The notes under the pieces were generated by a model. The model had not been told where the DNA came from, made no database searches, and worked only from the letters and a program-made list of their open reading frames with translations. Shown one piece after another: positions 1 to 8,635 of a stretch of 64,000 nt of DNA (position 1 is the stretch's first letter; every line of letters starts with the position of its first letter). The position numbers and the translations under genes are program-made. Source of the stretch: Advenella sp. S44 (GTDB taxonomy: Bacteria; Pseudomonadota; Gammaproteobacteria; Burkholderiales; Burkholderiaceae_B); assembly GCF_002810445.1 (NCBI RefSeq), contig NZ_NEXS01000009.1, forward strand, positions 1-64,000, in the 5' to 3' direction.

Positions 1-301
1 ATTACCCTAAGCGCATGATTTGATTCAGATTCGCTTTTTTGCGACATTTCTTATTCTTTTTACGCGCCCCCCAATGATGTCCGTTTTTTGCGACAAAAAT
101 GCAACATCACCGCTCAATCGCAATAACGCAGGCAGCGGTTTCTCACCGTTTTTTTCGGCAAAACTGCGCTAACTATGCCCTGCTCGCCACGCTCTCGGGC
201 GCTGTTGGTCAGAATCCATGTGGGGTTTAGTCCAAAAACGACAATGTCTGCGCTCAAAACACTATTGCTGGACTTGCCTTTGGCAACCAGGAGCTAGTTC
301 A

Positions 302-426
302 CTACCCTTCTATTACTACCCTTCTATTACTACCCTTCTATTACTACCCTTCTATTACTACCCTTCTATTACTACCCTTCTATTACTACCCCCTATTACT
401 ACCCTTCTATTACTACCCTTCTGTCT
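302..426. repeat. 14-bp tandem array, about nine copies
   Basis: The unit CTACCCTTCTATTA starts at 302, 316, 330, 344, 358 and 372 without change. A copy at 386 is shortened to 13 bp (one T and neighbouring bases replaced in the C run), another exact copy begins at 399, and a decaying copy begins at 413. One strand is almost purely pyrimidine plus A. Near-identical copies mean recent slippage or strong homogenisation, so copy number is likely to vary between isolates. No gene is disrupted. Confidence 0.95.
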
Positions 427-620
427 CCTACTATCCTATCTAATAGCATGCTATCTTTCACGACCCCCATACCACAGTCGACCTACCTCTCAATCTCCTA
501 AACTCAATCTGCTCCCTTCGCGCTAAGTTCTACCACTCTGGGTAAGGCTTATTCTGTCATCTGATAGCGCCGATGTGCAGACGCGTACGGCCGGTGCTCA
601 CGTTTTGCTCAACCGTTGCA

Positions 621-646
621 ATTTTTCCAGTCGATTTTTCCAGTCA
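621..646. repeat. 13-bp direct duplication
   Basis: ATTTTTCCAGTC plus one base occurs twice head to tail (621-633 and 634-646), just beyond the 3' end of the esterase gene. It has the same T-run followed by CC flavour as the larger arrays elsewhere in the window. Confidence 0.85.
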
Positions 647-712
647 ATAATGCGAAGATAATCAACAGAGGTACTGCCCCCGGTCGCTTCAGCCATCGCA
701 CCTTCTTCGTTC

Positions 713-1738
713 TTATTGCTCACGATTTTTCAGTGCGGCGCTAACAGCAGCATGGATCACTGCCGGGATGACGCCGCCGTGACCGCTTTTTTCTACCAGC
801 ATGAAATCGCTATCCAAACCACGCTGTTGCAACCACGCATCCAGCTTACGGGCGTTGACGGGAGAGCGCCGCTGCTTCATGCGCGCCAATCGCTCGGGTT
901 TCATGTCGGGATCTGCTTCGGGATTTTCCTCGTATTCTCCCTGCAGAATCGTCACAAATCGACCGCCCGGCCCATCACCGTTGGATGTGGTCTGTTCCGC
1001 AAGCGCTGCCGTAGCATTTTCGCTGTTTGGGTCCTGCCCGGGTAACAAGGTCGCATTGGTAACGATTGCGCCATTTCCCCACCACAATGAAGGACTGCCT
1101 ATCACGTACTGATCAAAGGCATCCTGATGATTTAATAGGACGTATAACGCAAACAGTCCGCCAAAAGAATGACCAGCGAGAATCTGTTTGCCGGGATCAG
1201 CTGGGTGCTGCGTCTTTATGTAAGGCATGACCGCGCCCTGCACAAATTCGTAAAAATCTGCGGCGCCGCCACCTCTGGCAAATCGCTCACCGGGCGCGGC
1301 GTAGGTGTAGTCGCGCTCGCGCGCCTGCAGCGGATATGCTTTTTCTTCGGGATAGCCCAGCCCCACAATCAGCGGTAATGATGTTGCTTGGGATTGCTTG
1401 ACAGACAATTTGGCCCAGTAATCATAGACCGCGTTCACTGCTAGCGGAAATTGCGCATTTCCGTCCAGAATATAAAGCGTCGATACGGGCGCTTGCCGAT
1501 CCTGCGGGCTATGTGGAACCGCAACAAAAATGCGGTAATGACGCTTCTGCCAGTCCATGTCCTGATGACTGACACTGTATATTTTATGTGCCATGGGCAA
1601 TATGTCGGGTATGGTTTGAACCGGCTGGGCCTGTGCACCGGAGGTGGCAAGCCAGGCAATGACGCCGGCCCGGCACAGGAACGAACACGTACGCAAATAA
1701 CGGGTTGCCAATGATCGTATCAGATTCGTGATTATCAT
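713..1738 (-). CDS. Periplasmic siderophore esterase-like alpha/beta hydrolase
   Basis: A 341-residue putative esterase of the IroE/BesA/Fes-like superfamily. The first 38 residues form a signal peptide with a hydrophobic run and an AQA cleavage region, so the enzyme should be periplasmic. The nucleophile elbow GHSFGG puts the catalytic serine at about residue 191; a C-terminal SGHGG supplies the likely catalytic histidine near residue 320. Family members hydrolyse the ester backbone of catecholate siderophores to release iron. The ATG lies 4 bases after the stop of the TonB-dependent receptor upstream, so the two are almost certainly co-transcribed and translationally linked, which supports an iron role. 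The exact siderophore cannot be read from sequence; a generic esterase is the alternative. Confidence 0.85.
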   Translation of the reverse strand: MIITNLIRSLATRYLRTCSFLCRAGVIAWLATSGAQAQPVQTIPDILPMAHKIYSVSHQDMDWQKRHYRIFVAVPHSPQDRQAPVSTLYILDGNAQFPLAVNAVYDYWAKLSVKQSQATSLPLIVGLGYPEEKAYPLQARERDYTYAAPGERFARGGGAADFYEFVQGAVMPYIKTQHPADPGKQILAGHSFGGLFALYVLLNHQDAFDQYVIGSPSLWWGNGAIVTNATLLPGQDPNSENATAALAEQTTSNGDGPGGRFVTILQGEYEENPEADPDMKPERLARMKQRRSPVNARKLDAWLQQRGLDSDFMLVEKSGHGGVIPAVIHAAVSAALKNREQ

Positions 1739-1742
1739 GAAC

Positions 1743-3776
1743 TTAATATGTCATATTCAAATTGAGCCAATAGCGACGACCATCTTCAATTGCCCAGTTG
1801 CCTGCAGTGTCGATTCCGTACATACGCTGATTGCCAATATTGAGCACTGCGAAGCCAACCGCCAGATTTTTATTAATCTGGTAGTTACCACCCAGATCAC
1901 CGGTGACGAAACCGCTGCGATAACGGGTCCCTCCCTGGCCGCCGAACCCATTCCGCTGATTGGCCCATGCCTGTTTGCCGGTATAGCTGGCCTTCGCATA
2001 TAGATCCAGTTTGTCGTTAGCCTGCCATGACAGCTTGGCGCTTGCGCTATGTCTGGGCGTCATTTCCAGCGGTTGACCCTTCAGGGACTGGCCAGAGGTA
2101 TACGTTTCATCGTCGCTTTTGCGCTTCGAATCTAGGTAAGTGTAATTCAACTGCAACTTTAGCCCGGTTGCAAGCGGCATTCCAGCAGACAGCTCGATAC
2201 CCTTGATATTGGCCTTGCCGACATTGGCGTAGACATAATTGTTCAGGCCGCTGCGCGGATCGGTGTCACCCGTGGAGTAACTGGTCAATTTGTCGCGAAA
2301 GTCGGTATTAAATAGCGTGACAGAAGCATGGTAGCCCACGGGATCACGGTACTCGAATCCGATTTCCTGGCTCGTACTGGTTTCCGGCTTCAGGTCGGGG
2401 TTCCCGTAAATAATACCGCGCCCCCCTTCGGTCGCCGTGCCGTAGTTGGGCGACAATTCGCGCAGCCCTGGTGTGCGAAAGCCTTTTGAGATGCCACCCC
2501 TGATGGTGAATCTGTCATTCGGATGATAGACCAGGTAAGCTCGCGGGCTCCAGTGCACACCATAAAGTTCATGGTCGTCCATGCGCGCGCCCAGCGTAAG
2601 CGCCAGATTATGACGCAGCGCAATTTCATCTTCCACAAACAGCGCATACTGGTTCATGTTAATGGTGCCGGGCGTTGTCTGGTTCAGTCCTGTTGCACTA
2701 TCGTCCTTGAGACGACCCCGCTGATACTGGCCGCCAAACGTTAATTTATGAATAGAGAATGGCAGCACGAAACGAGCATCAAATATCGTTTGAGTAATTT
2801 CCGGCTTGCGACTGTCATAGGTTCCATCAGTCATGACTTCACGCTTGGCATTTTCCTGATACACACTGAGCTCAGATGTCATCAAGTCCCAATCTCCGGT
2901 ATGCGTGAGCGACCAGTGATTCCGACTGCCGATGGTATCATCCCGAGTATTGGCCTTGATGGACGTGCCACGGGCGGTGTAGGCCGCAATAGACTCGCCC
3001 GGCGTGCTGCGTCGCTTTTGTACCGACCGCCCGGCTTCCAGCATTACTCGCTGGTTTTCCGTGGGCAGCCAGGCCAGGCGCGTCACAATATTCTTATCTT
3101 CATGCCGATTGAAGCCGCCGACAATACTGTCCTCTTGACGAAAATTGCCCCCGCCATATATCTGAATGCCGAGTTTGTTGTCAACAAGGGGCCCGGACAG
3201 GAAAAAGCTGCTATTGGCAGTATTACCCGCGTCACTGCTTTCCTGCAGGATGCCGCCTGCTGACAAGCTCCCCGTCCATTCCGGCGTAAAGTCCTTGGTA
3301 ATCACGTTGACAATACCCCCCATGGCGTCCGAACCATAGAGAGAAGACATCGGACCGCGCACCACCTCGATGCGTTCGATGGCCGCCAGGGGTGGCATAA
3401 AGCCCGCTTCGAACCCACCACTGCCATTGGGACGGGACTCACGCGTATTCTGGCGTCTGCCATTGACCAACAGCAATGTATAGTCGCCCGAGAGGCCACG
3501 AATCGAAATATCGGATTTGCTCGGGTTGCTGCCAATGACACTCACGCCGGGAATATCACGGATGGCATCAGTCAGATTGTTCACCGGCATGTGATCCAGC
3601 TCTTGCCGATCAATGACAGTGACACTGGCGGGCGCATCGCTCACATTCTGGGACGAGCCCGAAGCGCTGACCACAATTGGTTCCAGAGTCGCGGGAGAAT
3701 CAACGGGTGCCGCTATCACCGCCGGGACAAACACCCCTGCCACAACCAGACCCAGTATTGAACGATAGCGCGTCAT
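1743..3776 (-). CDS. TonB-dependent siderophore receptor
   Basis: Outer-membrane receptor of the FepA/CirA class, 677 residues from the chosen start. I place the start at the ATG at 3776, not the longer open frame to 3896, because it begins a clear signal peptide (MTRYRSILGLVVAG, ending near AIAAP) and has GAAGGGAAGT upstream. A TonB-box-like EPIVVSA follows the signal peptide, then the plug domain with SIRGLSG and the IERIEVVRGPMSSLYGSDA segment, then a long beta-barrel ending in an aromatic residue. It would import a ferric siderophore using TonB energy. It leads a two-gene unit with the periplasmic esterase, and a Fur-like box lies about 55 bases upstream of the start. The ligand is unknown; the esterase partner suggests an ester-containing catecholate. 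Confidence 0.93.
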   Translation of the reverse strand: MTRYRSILGLVVAGVFVPAVIAAPVDSPATLEPIVVSASGSSQNVSDAPASVTVIDRQELDHMPVNNLTDAIRDIPGVSVIGSNPSKSDISIRGLSGDYTLLLVNGRRQNTRESRPNGSGGFEAGFMPPLAAIERIEVVRGPMSSLYGSDAMGGIVNVITKDFTPEWTGSLSAGGILQESSDAGNTANSSFFLSGPLVDNKLGIQIYGGGNFRQEDSIVGGFNRHEDKNIVTRLAWLPTENQRVMLEAGRSVQKRRSTPGESIAAYTARGTSIKANTRDDTIGSRNHWSLTHTGDWDLMTSELSVYQENAKREVMTDGTYDSRKPEITQTIFDARFVLPFSIHKLTFGGQYQRGRLKDDSATGLNQTTPGTINMNQYALFVEDEIALRHNLALTLGARMDDHELYGVHWSPRAYLVYHPNDRFTIRGGISKGFRTPGLRELSPNYGTATEGGRGIIYGNPDLKPETSTSQEIGFEYRDPVGYHASVTLFNTDFRDKLTSYSTGDTDPRSGLNNYVYANVGKANIKGIELSAGMPLATGLKLQLNYTYLDSKRKSDDETYTSGQSLKGQPLEMTPRHSASAKLSWQANDKLDLYAKASYTGKQAWANQRNGFGGQGGTRYRSGFVTGDLGGNYQINKNLAVGFAVLNIGNQRMYGIDTAGNWAIEDGRRYWLNLNMTY

Positions 3777-3831
3777 TTCGGTACTTCCCTTCAAGAAAAG
3801 GTTGTACTTTAATTCCTGGAGACACAAATGT

Positions 3832-3852
3832 AAATAAGAATGATTACTATTT
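3832..3852 (-). promoter_or_regulatory. Fur-like box upstream of the siderophore receptor
   Basis: The AT-rich imperfect palindrome here, read on the minus strand as AATAGTAATCATTCTTATT, matches the 19-bp Fur consensus at about 12 of 19 positions by eye. It lies 55-75 bases before the receptor ATG. Fur with ferrous iron would repress the receptor-esterase pair. The position and the gene function agree; binding is inferred. Confidence 0.55.
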
Positions 3853-3925
3853 ATAAAAAATCGCGACCGCACTTGCACTTGTGTTGCGTCAGGCAAACTA
3901 TTATCGCCGCCGTCGACATGTCATG

Positions 3926-4666
3926 TTACCGTGCTCTGATCAGAGATAAAAACTCGCGGCGCAGGTCCGAATCATTCAGGAAGGAACCGCGCATGACACT
4001 ATTGATCATACGCGATTCCATATCCCTGACGCCACGCCACTGCATGCAAAAGTGATCTGCGTCCATAACCACTGCCAGGCCGTCCGGGTTCATTTTCTTC
4101 ATAAGCAGATCAGCGATGTGCTTGACGGCCTCTTCCTGAATTTGCGGACGTTCCATCAGCCACGCAACCAATCTTGCATATTTCGACAGGCCAATGAGAT
4201 TGGAATGCTCGTTGGGCATGATGCCGATCCAGACCTTGCCCATAATCGGGCACAAGTGATGAGAGCAGGCGCTGCGCACCTGTATCGGTCCGACAATCAT
4301 CAGCTCGTTGAGCTTTTCAATGTTGGGAAACTCAGTCACTTGCGGCGCTTCGGTATAACGGCCAACGAAAACCTCACGCAAATACATTTTTGCCACCCGT
4401 TTGGCGGTTTCATTAGTGTTGTGATCGCTATCGGTATCGATGACCAGACTGGAGAGCACTGCCTGCATTTTCTCTTGCACTTCCTGCTGCAGCAGCTCAA
4501 GTTCGCCAGGCTCGATGAAACGGGCGATATTGTCATTGGCATGAAAGCGGGCACCAGCCTGGCGAATACGCTGGCGAATCCGGGTGGAAATATAACCGCT
4601 GTCATCCGGATGCGTCGCCTGCTCCGATTGTTGCCCGTTGTCCGTTTTTATGTTGCTATCACTCAC
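3926..4666 (-). CDS. folE: GTP cyclohydrolase I, type IA (FolE)
   Basis: Converts GTP to 7,8-dihydroneopterin triphosphate, the first step to folate and tetrahydropterins. I choose the GTG at 4666 because AGAAGGA sits 8 bases upstream; the open frame extends further without family similarity. With this start the protein has 246 residues, longer at the N terminus than the usual 190-220. CSHHLCP places zinc ligands Cys134 and His137, and HFCMQWRGV gives the third ligand Cys207. The gene is divergent from RNase G across a 149-base gap. A second, unrelated GTP cyclohydrolase (FolE2) is encoded at 56052-56849, so this zinc enzyme is not the only source of the pathway. Confidence 0.93.
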   Translation of the reverse strand: MSDSNIKTDNGQQSEQATHPDDSGYISTRIRQRIRQAGARFHANDNIARFIEPGELELLQQEVQEKMQAVLSSLVIDTDSDHNTNETAKRVAKMYLREVFVGRYTEAPQVTEFPNIEKLNELMIVGPIQVRSACSHHLCPIMGKVWIGIMPNEHSNLIGLSKYARLVAWLMERPQIQEEAVKHIADLLMKKMNPDGLAVVMDADHFCMQWRGVRDMESRMINSVMRGSFLNDSDLRREFLSLIRAR

Positions 4667-4815
4667 GACACTTGTCCTTCTCTGAAATATGAACCTGATC
4701 CAATGCATTATGATACTGTTTATCACGAACCCCTGTATGCTGCCCATCGCTTTGCGCAGACATCTCATGCTAAGCTGACAGGACCAACCACGAAACCGTA
4801 GCAGACGAAAATAAT

Positions 4816-6279
4816 ATGAGTGGACACATTCTGATCAACGTAACACCGTTTGAAACCCGCGTTGCCCTGATAGAGCACGGCGTCGTTCAGGAGATTCATC
4901 TTGAGCGCACACGGCAACGCGGCAAGGTCGGCAATATTTATCTGGGTCGTGTCGTGCGCGTATTGCCGGGCATGCAGAGCGCTTTCGTCGACATCGGACT
5001 GGAACGCGCAGCATTCATCCACATTGCAGACCTGCGCGAAAATCGCGCTGTGCGCAATACCGGCATCCCTTATACGCAAATTGAAAAGCTGCTGTTTGAG
5101 GGGCAAACGCTACTGGTGCAGGTCATCAAGGACCCGCTGGGCAACAAGGGGGCACGGCTGTCGAACCAGATCAGCATTGCCGGGCGCATGCTGGTGTATT
5201 TGCCCTACGACAATCATATTGGCATTTCGCAGAAAATTGAATCTGAAGCAGAGCGCAATAGTCTGAAAGAGCGGGTGGCCGCGCACATGCCTGCGACTGA
5301 AAAAGGCGGATATATCATTCGCACCCAGGCCGAAGGCGCCAGCGACGACGAAATCCGGCGCGACCAGGAATATCTGGCCCGCCGCTGGTCCATGATCCAG
5401 GCTGCGGTAATGACGCAGGCGGCGCCCTCGTTGCTTTACGAAGACCTGACCCTGGCGCAGCGGGTGTTGCGCGATATGGTCAGCCCCGAAACCGAGTCGA
5501 TAGAAATTGATTCTCGCGTCACAGTGCAGACCCTGCAGACCTGGGCCGACATATACACGCCCGGCATTTCCAATAAAATCAGCCACTATCATGGCGAACG
5601 GCCGCTGTTCGATACGGCCAATGTCGACGAAGAAATCAAGTCTGCGCTATCGCGTCGGGTGGAGTTGAAATCGGGCGGCTATCTGATCATTGACCAGACT
5701 GAAGCGCTGACCAGTATTGACGTTAACACGGGCGGCTTTGTCGGCGGCCGCAGTTTTCACGACACGATTTTCAAGACCAATCTGGAAGCGGCCCACGCTA
5801 TCGCACGCCAACTTCGCATCCGCAATCTGGGGGGCATTATCATTATCGATTTCATCGACATGGATAATAAGGACCACCAGGAGGCAGTGTTGTCCGAATT
5901 GCAAAAAGCCCTGAGCCGCGACCGCACAAAAACCACCACCAACGGATTTTCACCACTTGGACTGGTGGAAATGACGCGCAAGCGCACACGCGACTCGCTG
6001 TCGCATCAACTGTGCGAGCCCTGCCCCACTTGCGATTCGCGGGGCCGGATCCAGACGCCACAGACTATGTGCTACAACATATTGCGCGAAATTTTGCGGG
6101 AAGCCAGACAATTTAACCCCCGGGAATTCCGGCTTATTGCATCACAGGGGGTGATTGATCTGTTTTTGGAGGAAGAGAGCCAGTATCTGGCCACGCTGGG
6201 GGATTTCATCGGCAAGCCGGTTACCCTTGAAGTGGATAACCGGTACTCCCAGGAAATGTACGATATTGTCCTGATCTGA
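4816..6279 (+). CDS. rng: Ribonuclease G
   Basis: Endoribonuclease of the RNase E/G family, 487 residues, the normal length for RNase G without the RNase E C-terminal scaffold. An S1 RNA-binding domain covers roughly residues 37-125. The catalytic metal-binding aspartates are Asp302 in SIDVNTGG and Asp345 in IIIIDFIDM, and the zinc-link motif CPTC gives Cys403 and Cys406, all very close to the numbering in E. coli RNase E. It acts in 16S rRNA 5' end maturation and mRNA decay in the cytoplasm. The maf/rlmH genes that often precede it in related bacteria are absent; folE lies upstream in the opposite direction. Confidence 0.96.
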   Translation: MSGHILINVTPFETRVALIEHGVVQEIHLERTRQRGKVGNIYLGRVVRVLPGMQSAFVDIGLERAAFIHIADLRENRAVRNTGIPYTQIEKLLFEGQTLLVQVIKDPLGNKGARLSNQISIAGRMLVYLPYDNHIGISQKIESEAERNSLKERVAAHMPATEKGGYIIRTQAEGASDDEIRRDQEYLARRWSMIQAAVMTQAAPSLLYEDLTLAQRVLRDMVSPETESIEIDSRVTVQTLQTWADIYTPGISNKISHYHGERPLFDTANVDEEIKSALSRRVELKSGGYLIIDQTEALTSIDVNTGGFVGGRSFHDTIFKTNLEAAHAIARQLRIRNLGGIIIIDFIDMDNKDHQEAVLSELQKALSRDRTKTTTNGFSPLGLVEMTRKRTRDSLSHQLCEPCPTCDSRGRIQTPQTMCYNILREILREARQFNPREFRLIASQGVIDLFLEEESQYLATLGDFIGKPVTLEVDNRYSQEMYDIVLI

Positions 6280-6301
6280 TCAGGACCGGCGACGACAGAT
6301 T

Positions 6302-6664
6302 TTAGCTGTGGCCTGGCTGCACCCGGGCCTGCATCTTGATAATGCGATCCTCCAGATGAGGCGATGTTTCAAGCGCAATTAACGGTGTATTGCTCTCTTC
6401 GCTCTGTTCAAAGCGCAAGCGAATACTCTGGCCATCGAATGTGGCCGGATCTGCTTCAATTTCAATGTACTTCTGCAACAGCGCATCAATTGAAGTCTGG
6501 GCGGTGTCCAGAAATTCATTGATATTGTCATCGTTCGCGTCCTTGAACGCCTGTTCGATGGTTTTTGACAGATCCCAGGTAAAAAACATCAATGCGTTGG
6601 GCCCTTTAACCTCGGGATGTTCGTATCCCCAGAAAGCGCCCTGGCTGGGAGAGGATTGGGTCAT
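6302..6664 (-). CDS. Small acidic protein of unknown function
   Basis: A 120-residue soluble protein I do not recognise. The likely start is the ATG at 6664 (MTQSSPSQ); a longer frame adds only six residues. The N-terminal part is rich in aromatic residues (GAFWGYEHPEV, ALMFFTWD), followed by an amphipathic helical stretch with many Asp, Asn and Gln, and a beta-like C-terminal part. No signal peptide, cysteine or transmembrane segment is present. It sits between RNase G (convergent, 22-base gap) and msbA on the same strand. The coding look (no repeats, sensible composition) supports a real gene. Confidence 0.65.
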   Translation of the reverse strand: MTQSSPSQGAFWGYEHPEVKGPNALMFFTWDLSKTIEQAFKDANDDNINEFLDTAQTSIDALLQKYIEIEADPATFDGQSIRLRFEQSEESNTPLIALETSPHLEDRIIKMQARVQPGHS

Positions 6665-6737
6665 AATATATCTCAAATACAAATATTGGTAGTGGAATCA
6701 GTATTGTACGCGAGGCTGCACGGCTATTCACACGCCA

Positions 6738-8495
6738 TCAGCTGTCACGAAACTGCATGTTATATAAAGATGCGTACAATCCGCTATTTTTCAAGAGCTC
6801 GGCATGATTTCCCTGTTCGACGATGCGGCCCTTATCCAGAACAAGAATGCGATCCGCGTTCTGCACAGTGGAAAGGCGATGAGCAATGACAAACGTCGTA
6901 CGTCCCTGCATCAGCGTTTCCAGTGACGCCTGAACCTGTCTTTCGGACTCGTTATCCAGTGCCGATGTGGCTTCGTCCAGAATCAGGATGGGTGCGTTCT
7001 TGATGAGGGCGCGAGCAATGGCCAGACGCTGGCGTTGCCCGCCCGAGAGCCAGGCGCCATTCTCGCCTATGGGGGTTTCCAGCCCCTGCGGCAGCGAGTT
7101 GACATAATCGAGCAGGTTGGCCGAAGCCAGCGCTTGCCGGATGCGATCCTCGTTGGTATCACCAAAAAAACCGTAGGCCACGTTCTGGGCCATGGTGCCT
7201 TCAAACAGCACCACACTTTGGCTTACCAGCGACAATTGCGAACGCAGGCTCTGCAGTGTGTAATCAGCAATATTTGTGCCGTCTATCGTGATATGTCCGC
7301 CGACCGGATCGACAAACCGCGGGATCATATTGACCAGGGTGGTTTTTCCGCTACCGGAACGACCGACGAACGCAATGGTTTCACCGCGCTTGACCGTAAA
7401 GGAGATGTCGCTCAGGGTGTCGCTGGCAGCATCTGGGAAACGAAAGCTCACGTTTTCAAACGTGATGCTACCCAATTTGTCGGAGTCCAGGATTTTTTTA
7501 CCGGTGTCGTTTTCCTGGCGGCTGTCGATCAGCGTAAAAACGCTGTCGGCCGCCACCAGCATTTTCTGCATCCTTGCCGCCACATTGGTCAGGCGCTTTA
7601 CCGGATCAAAGATCTGGGCCAGCGCTGTCAGGAATGCCGCAAATGAACCAACAGTAAGCGCACCGGTGCTGCCCTGGTATAACGCCGTAGCAATGACAAC
7701 GCCCACCGCAACCGCGATACTAAGCTGGGTAATGGGTGTCATGGCGGCACTGGCAATGGCCGAACGCATGGCGAACCTGCGCAGCCCGCCATTGACCGAC
7801 AGAAACCGTTCACGCTCGAATTTGTATCCATTGAACAATTTAACAACGCGTTGGCCTTCGATGGACTCTTTGACAACCCGCGTCAGCTCGGCATTGATGT
7901 CCACCGTTTTCATATTGATGCGACGCAGTCGCTTGACGAATATTCGCGTTGTAATGACAGAAATGGGCATGATAATAAAGATAATCAGCGTCAACTGCCA
8001 GGACAGATAAAGCAACATGGCCAGCAGGGCAATGACAACGGCACCATCGCGCACCAGGATAATACAGACCTCGGTGGCATAGTCGGTAATATTGCCGGCG
8101 TCGATCGTGAACCGGTTCATCAGCCTGCCGGTGTCGCCCTTCTGGAATTCACCATCGGGCATACCCAGCAGCTTTTCAAACATGTCATTGCGGATACCCA
8201 GCAACATGTTATTGGCGATCCACGCCAATAGGTAGTCGCTCAGAAAATTGAGGATGCCGCGGACCAGGAACAAGCCCACGACAGTTAGCGGAATAGACCA
8301 GATGTAATGCGGTTTGGCCCCATTGAAGCCCTCGTCGAGCAACGGTTTCATGATGTAGGCCAGCGCCGGTTGCGTGACGGCCGCCACGGATACGAGAACC
8401 AGCGCCGCAATCAGTGCATGCCAGTAGTCGCCTACCCTGGCGTAAATCCGTCGAAACACCGTCTGGCGGCTGCCACTTGTGAAAGAGTTATCCAA
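6738..8495 (-). CDS. msbA: Lipid A export ATP-binding/permease protein MsbA
   Basis: A 585-residue half-transporter with an N-terminal six-helix ABC exporter domain (about residues 25-310) and a C-terminal ATPase. Walker A GRSGSGKTT holds Lys384, the signature LSGGQRQR follows, and Walker B ILILDEATSALD holds Asp507. MsbA homodimers flip lipid A-core from the inner to the outer leaflet of the inner membrane. Its divergent neighbour is an LPS heptosyltransferase, and the length and motifs match the MsbA family better than multidrug half-exporters. Promoters for both genes must lie in 8496-8635. Confidence 0.93.
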   Translation of the reverse strand: MDNSFTSGSRQTVFRRIYARVGDYWHALIAALVLVSVAAVTQPALAYIMKPLLDEGFNGAKPHYIWSIPLTVVGLFLVRGILNFLSDYLLAWIANNMLLGIRNDMFEKLLGMPDGEFQKGDTGRLMNRFTIDAGNITDYATEVCIILVRDGAVVIALLAMLLYLSWQLTLIIFIIMPISVITTRIFVKRLRRINMKTVDINAELTRVVKESIEGQRVVKLFNGYKFERERFLSVNGGLRRFAMRSAIASAAMTPITQLSIAVAVGVVIATALYQGSTGALTVGSFAAFLTALAQIFDPVKRLTNVAARMQKMLVAADSVFTLIDSRQENDTGKKILDSDKLGSITFENVSFRFPDAASDTLSDISFTVKRGETIAFVGRSGSGKTTLVNMIPRFVDPVGGHITIDGTNIADYTLQSLRSQLSLVSQSVVLFEGTMAQNVAYGFFGDTNEDRIRQALASANLLDYVNSLPQGLETPIGENGAWLSGGQRQRLAIARALIKNAPILILDEATSALDNESERQVQASLETLMQGRTTFVIAHRLSTVQNADRILVLDKGRIVEQGNHAELLKNSGLYASLYNMQFRDS

Positions 8496-8635
8496 TCTTG
8501 GTACCTTATACTGTCATTTTGTTACTGTTCATCCCGGGGATTTTACCGGTTTAGCGCCGGCTTGCGTGTCTGTTTGGCACGATCACCGGGAGAAGTTTGC
8601 CGCAGCGACATGAAATCCACGCTAAAATCCTGAGC

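Larger units (their letters stand above)
1..712. other. Non-coding left edge
   Basis: No convincing gene is visible in these 712 bases. The single longer open frame here (218-526) exists only because it runs through the 14-bp tandem array and has no protein-like composition. The segment holds that array (302-426), two copies of a T6-GCGACA string at 35-46 and 84-95, and a 13-bp duplication at 621-646. It lies downstream of the esterase gene on the minus strand, so it probably also carries that operon's 3' end; no clear hairpin terminator was recognised. Confidence 0.6.

Noticed and set aside
302-426. CRISPR array
   Set aside because: The units are contiguous 14-mers with no spacers and no cas genes are nearby.
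218-526. Open frame of 102 codons at the left edge
   Set aside because: It is open only because the 14-bp array has no stop in this frame; the translation is a run of Tyr/Leu/Pro repeats and no start signal or homology is apparent.
3777-3896. Longer start for the TonB-dependent receptor
   Set aside because: The extra 40 residues cross the Fur-like box and precede a perfect signal peptide.
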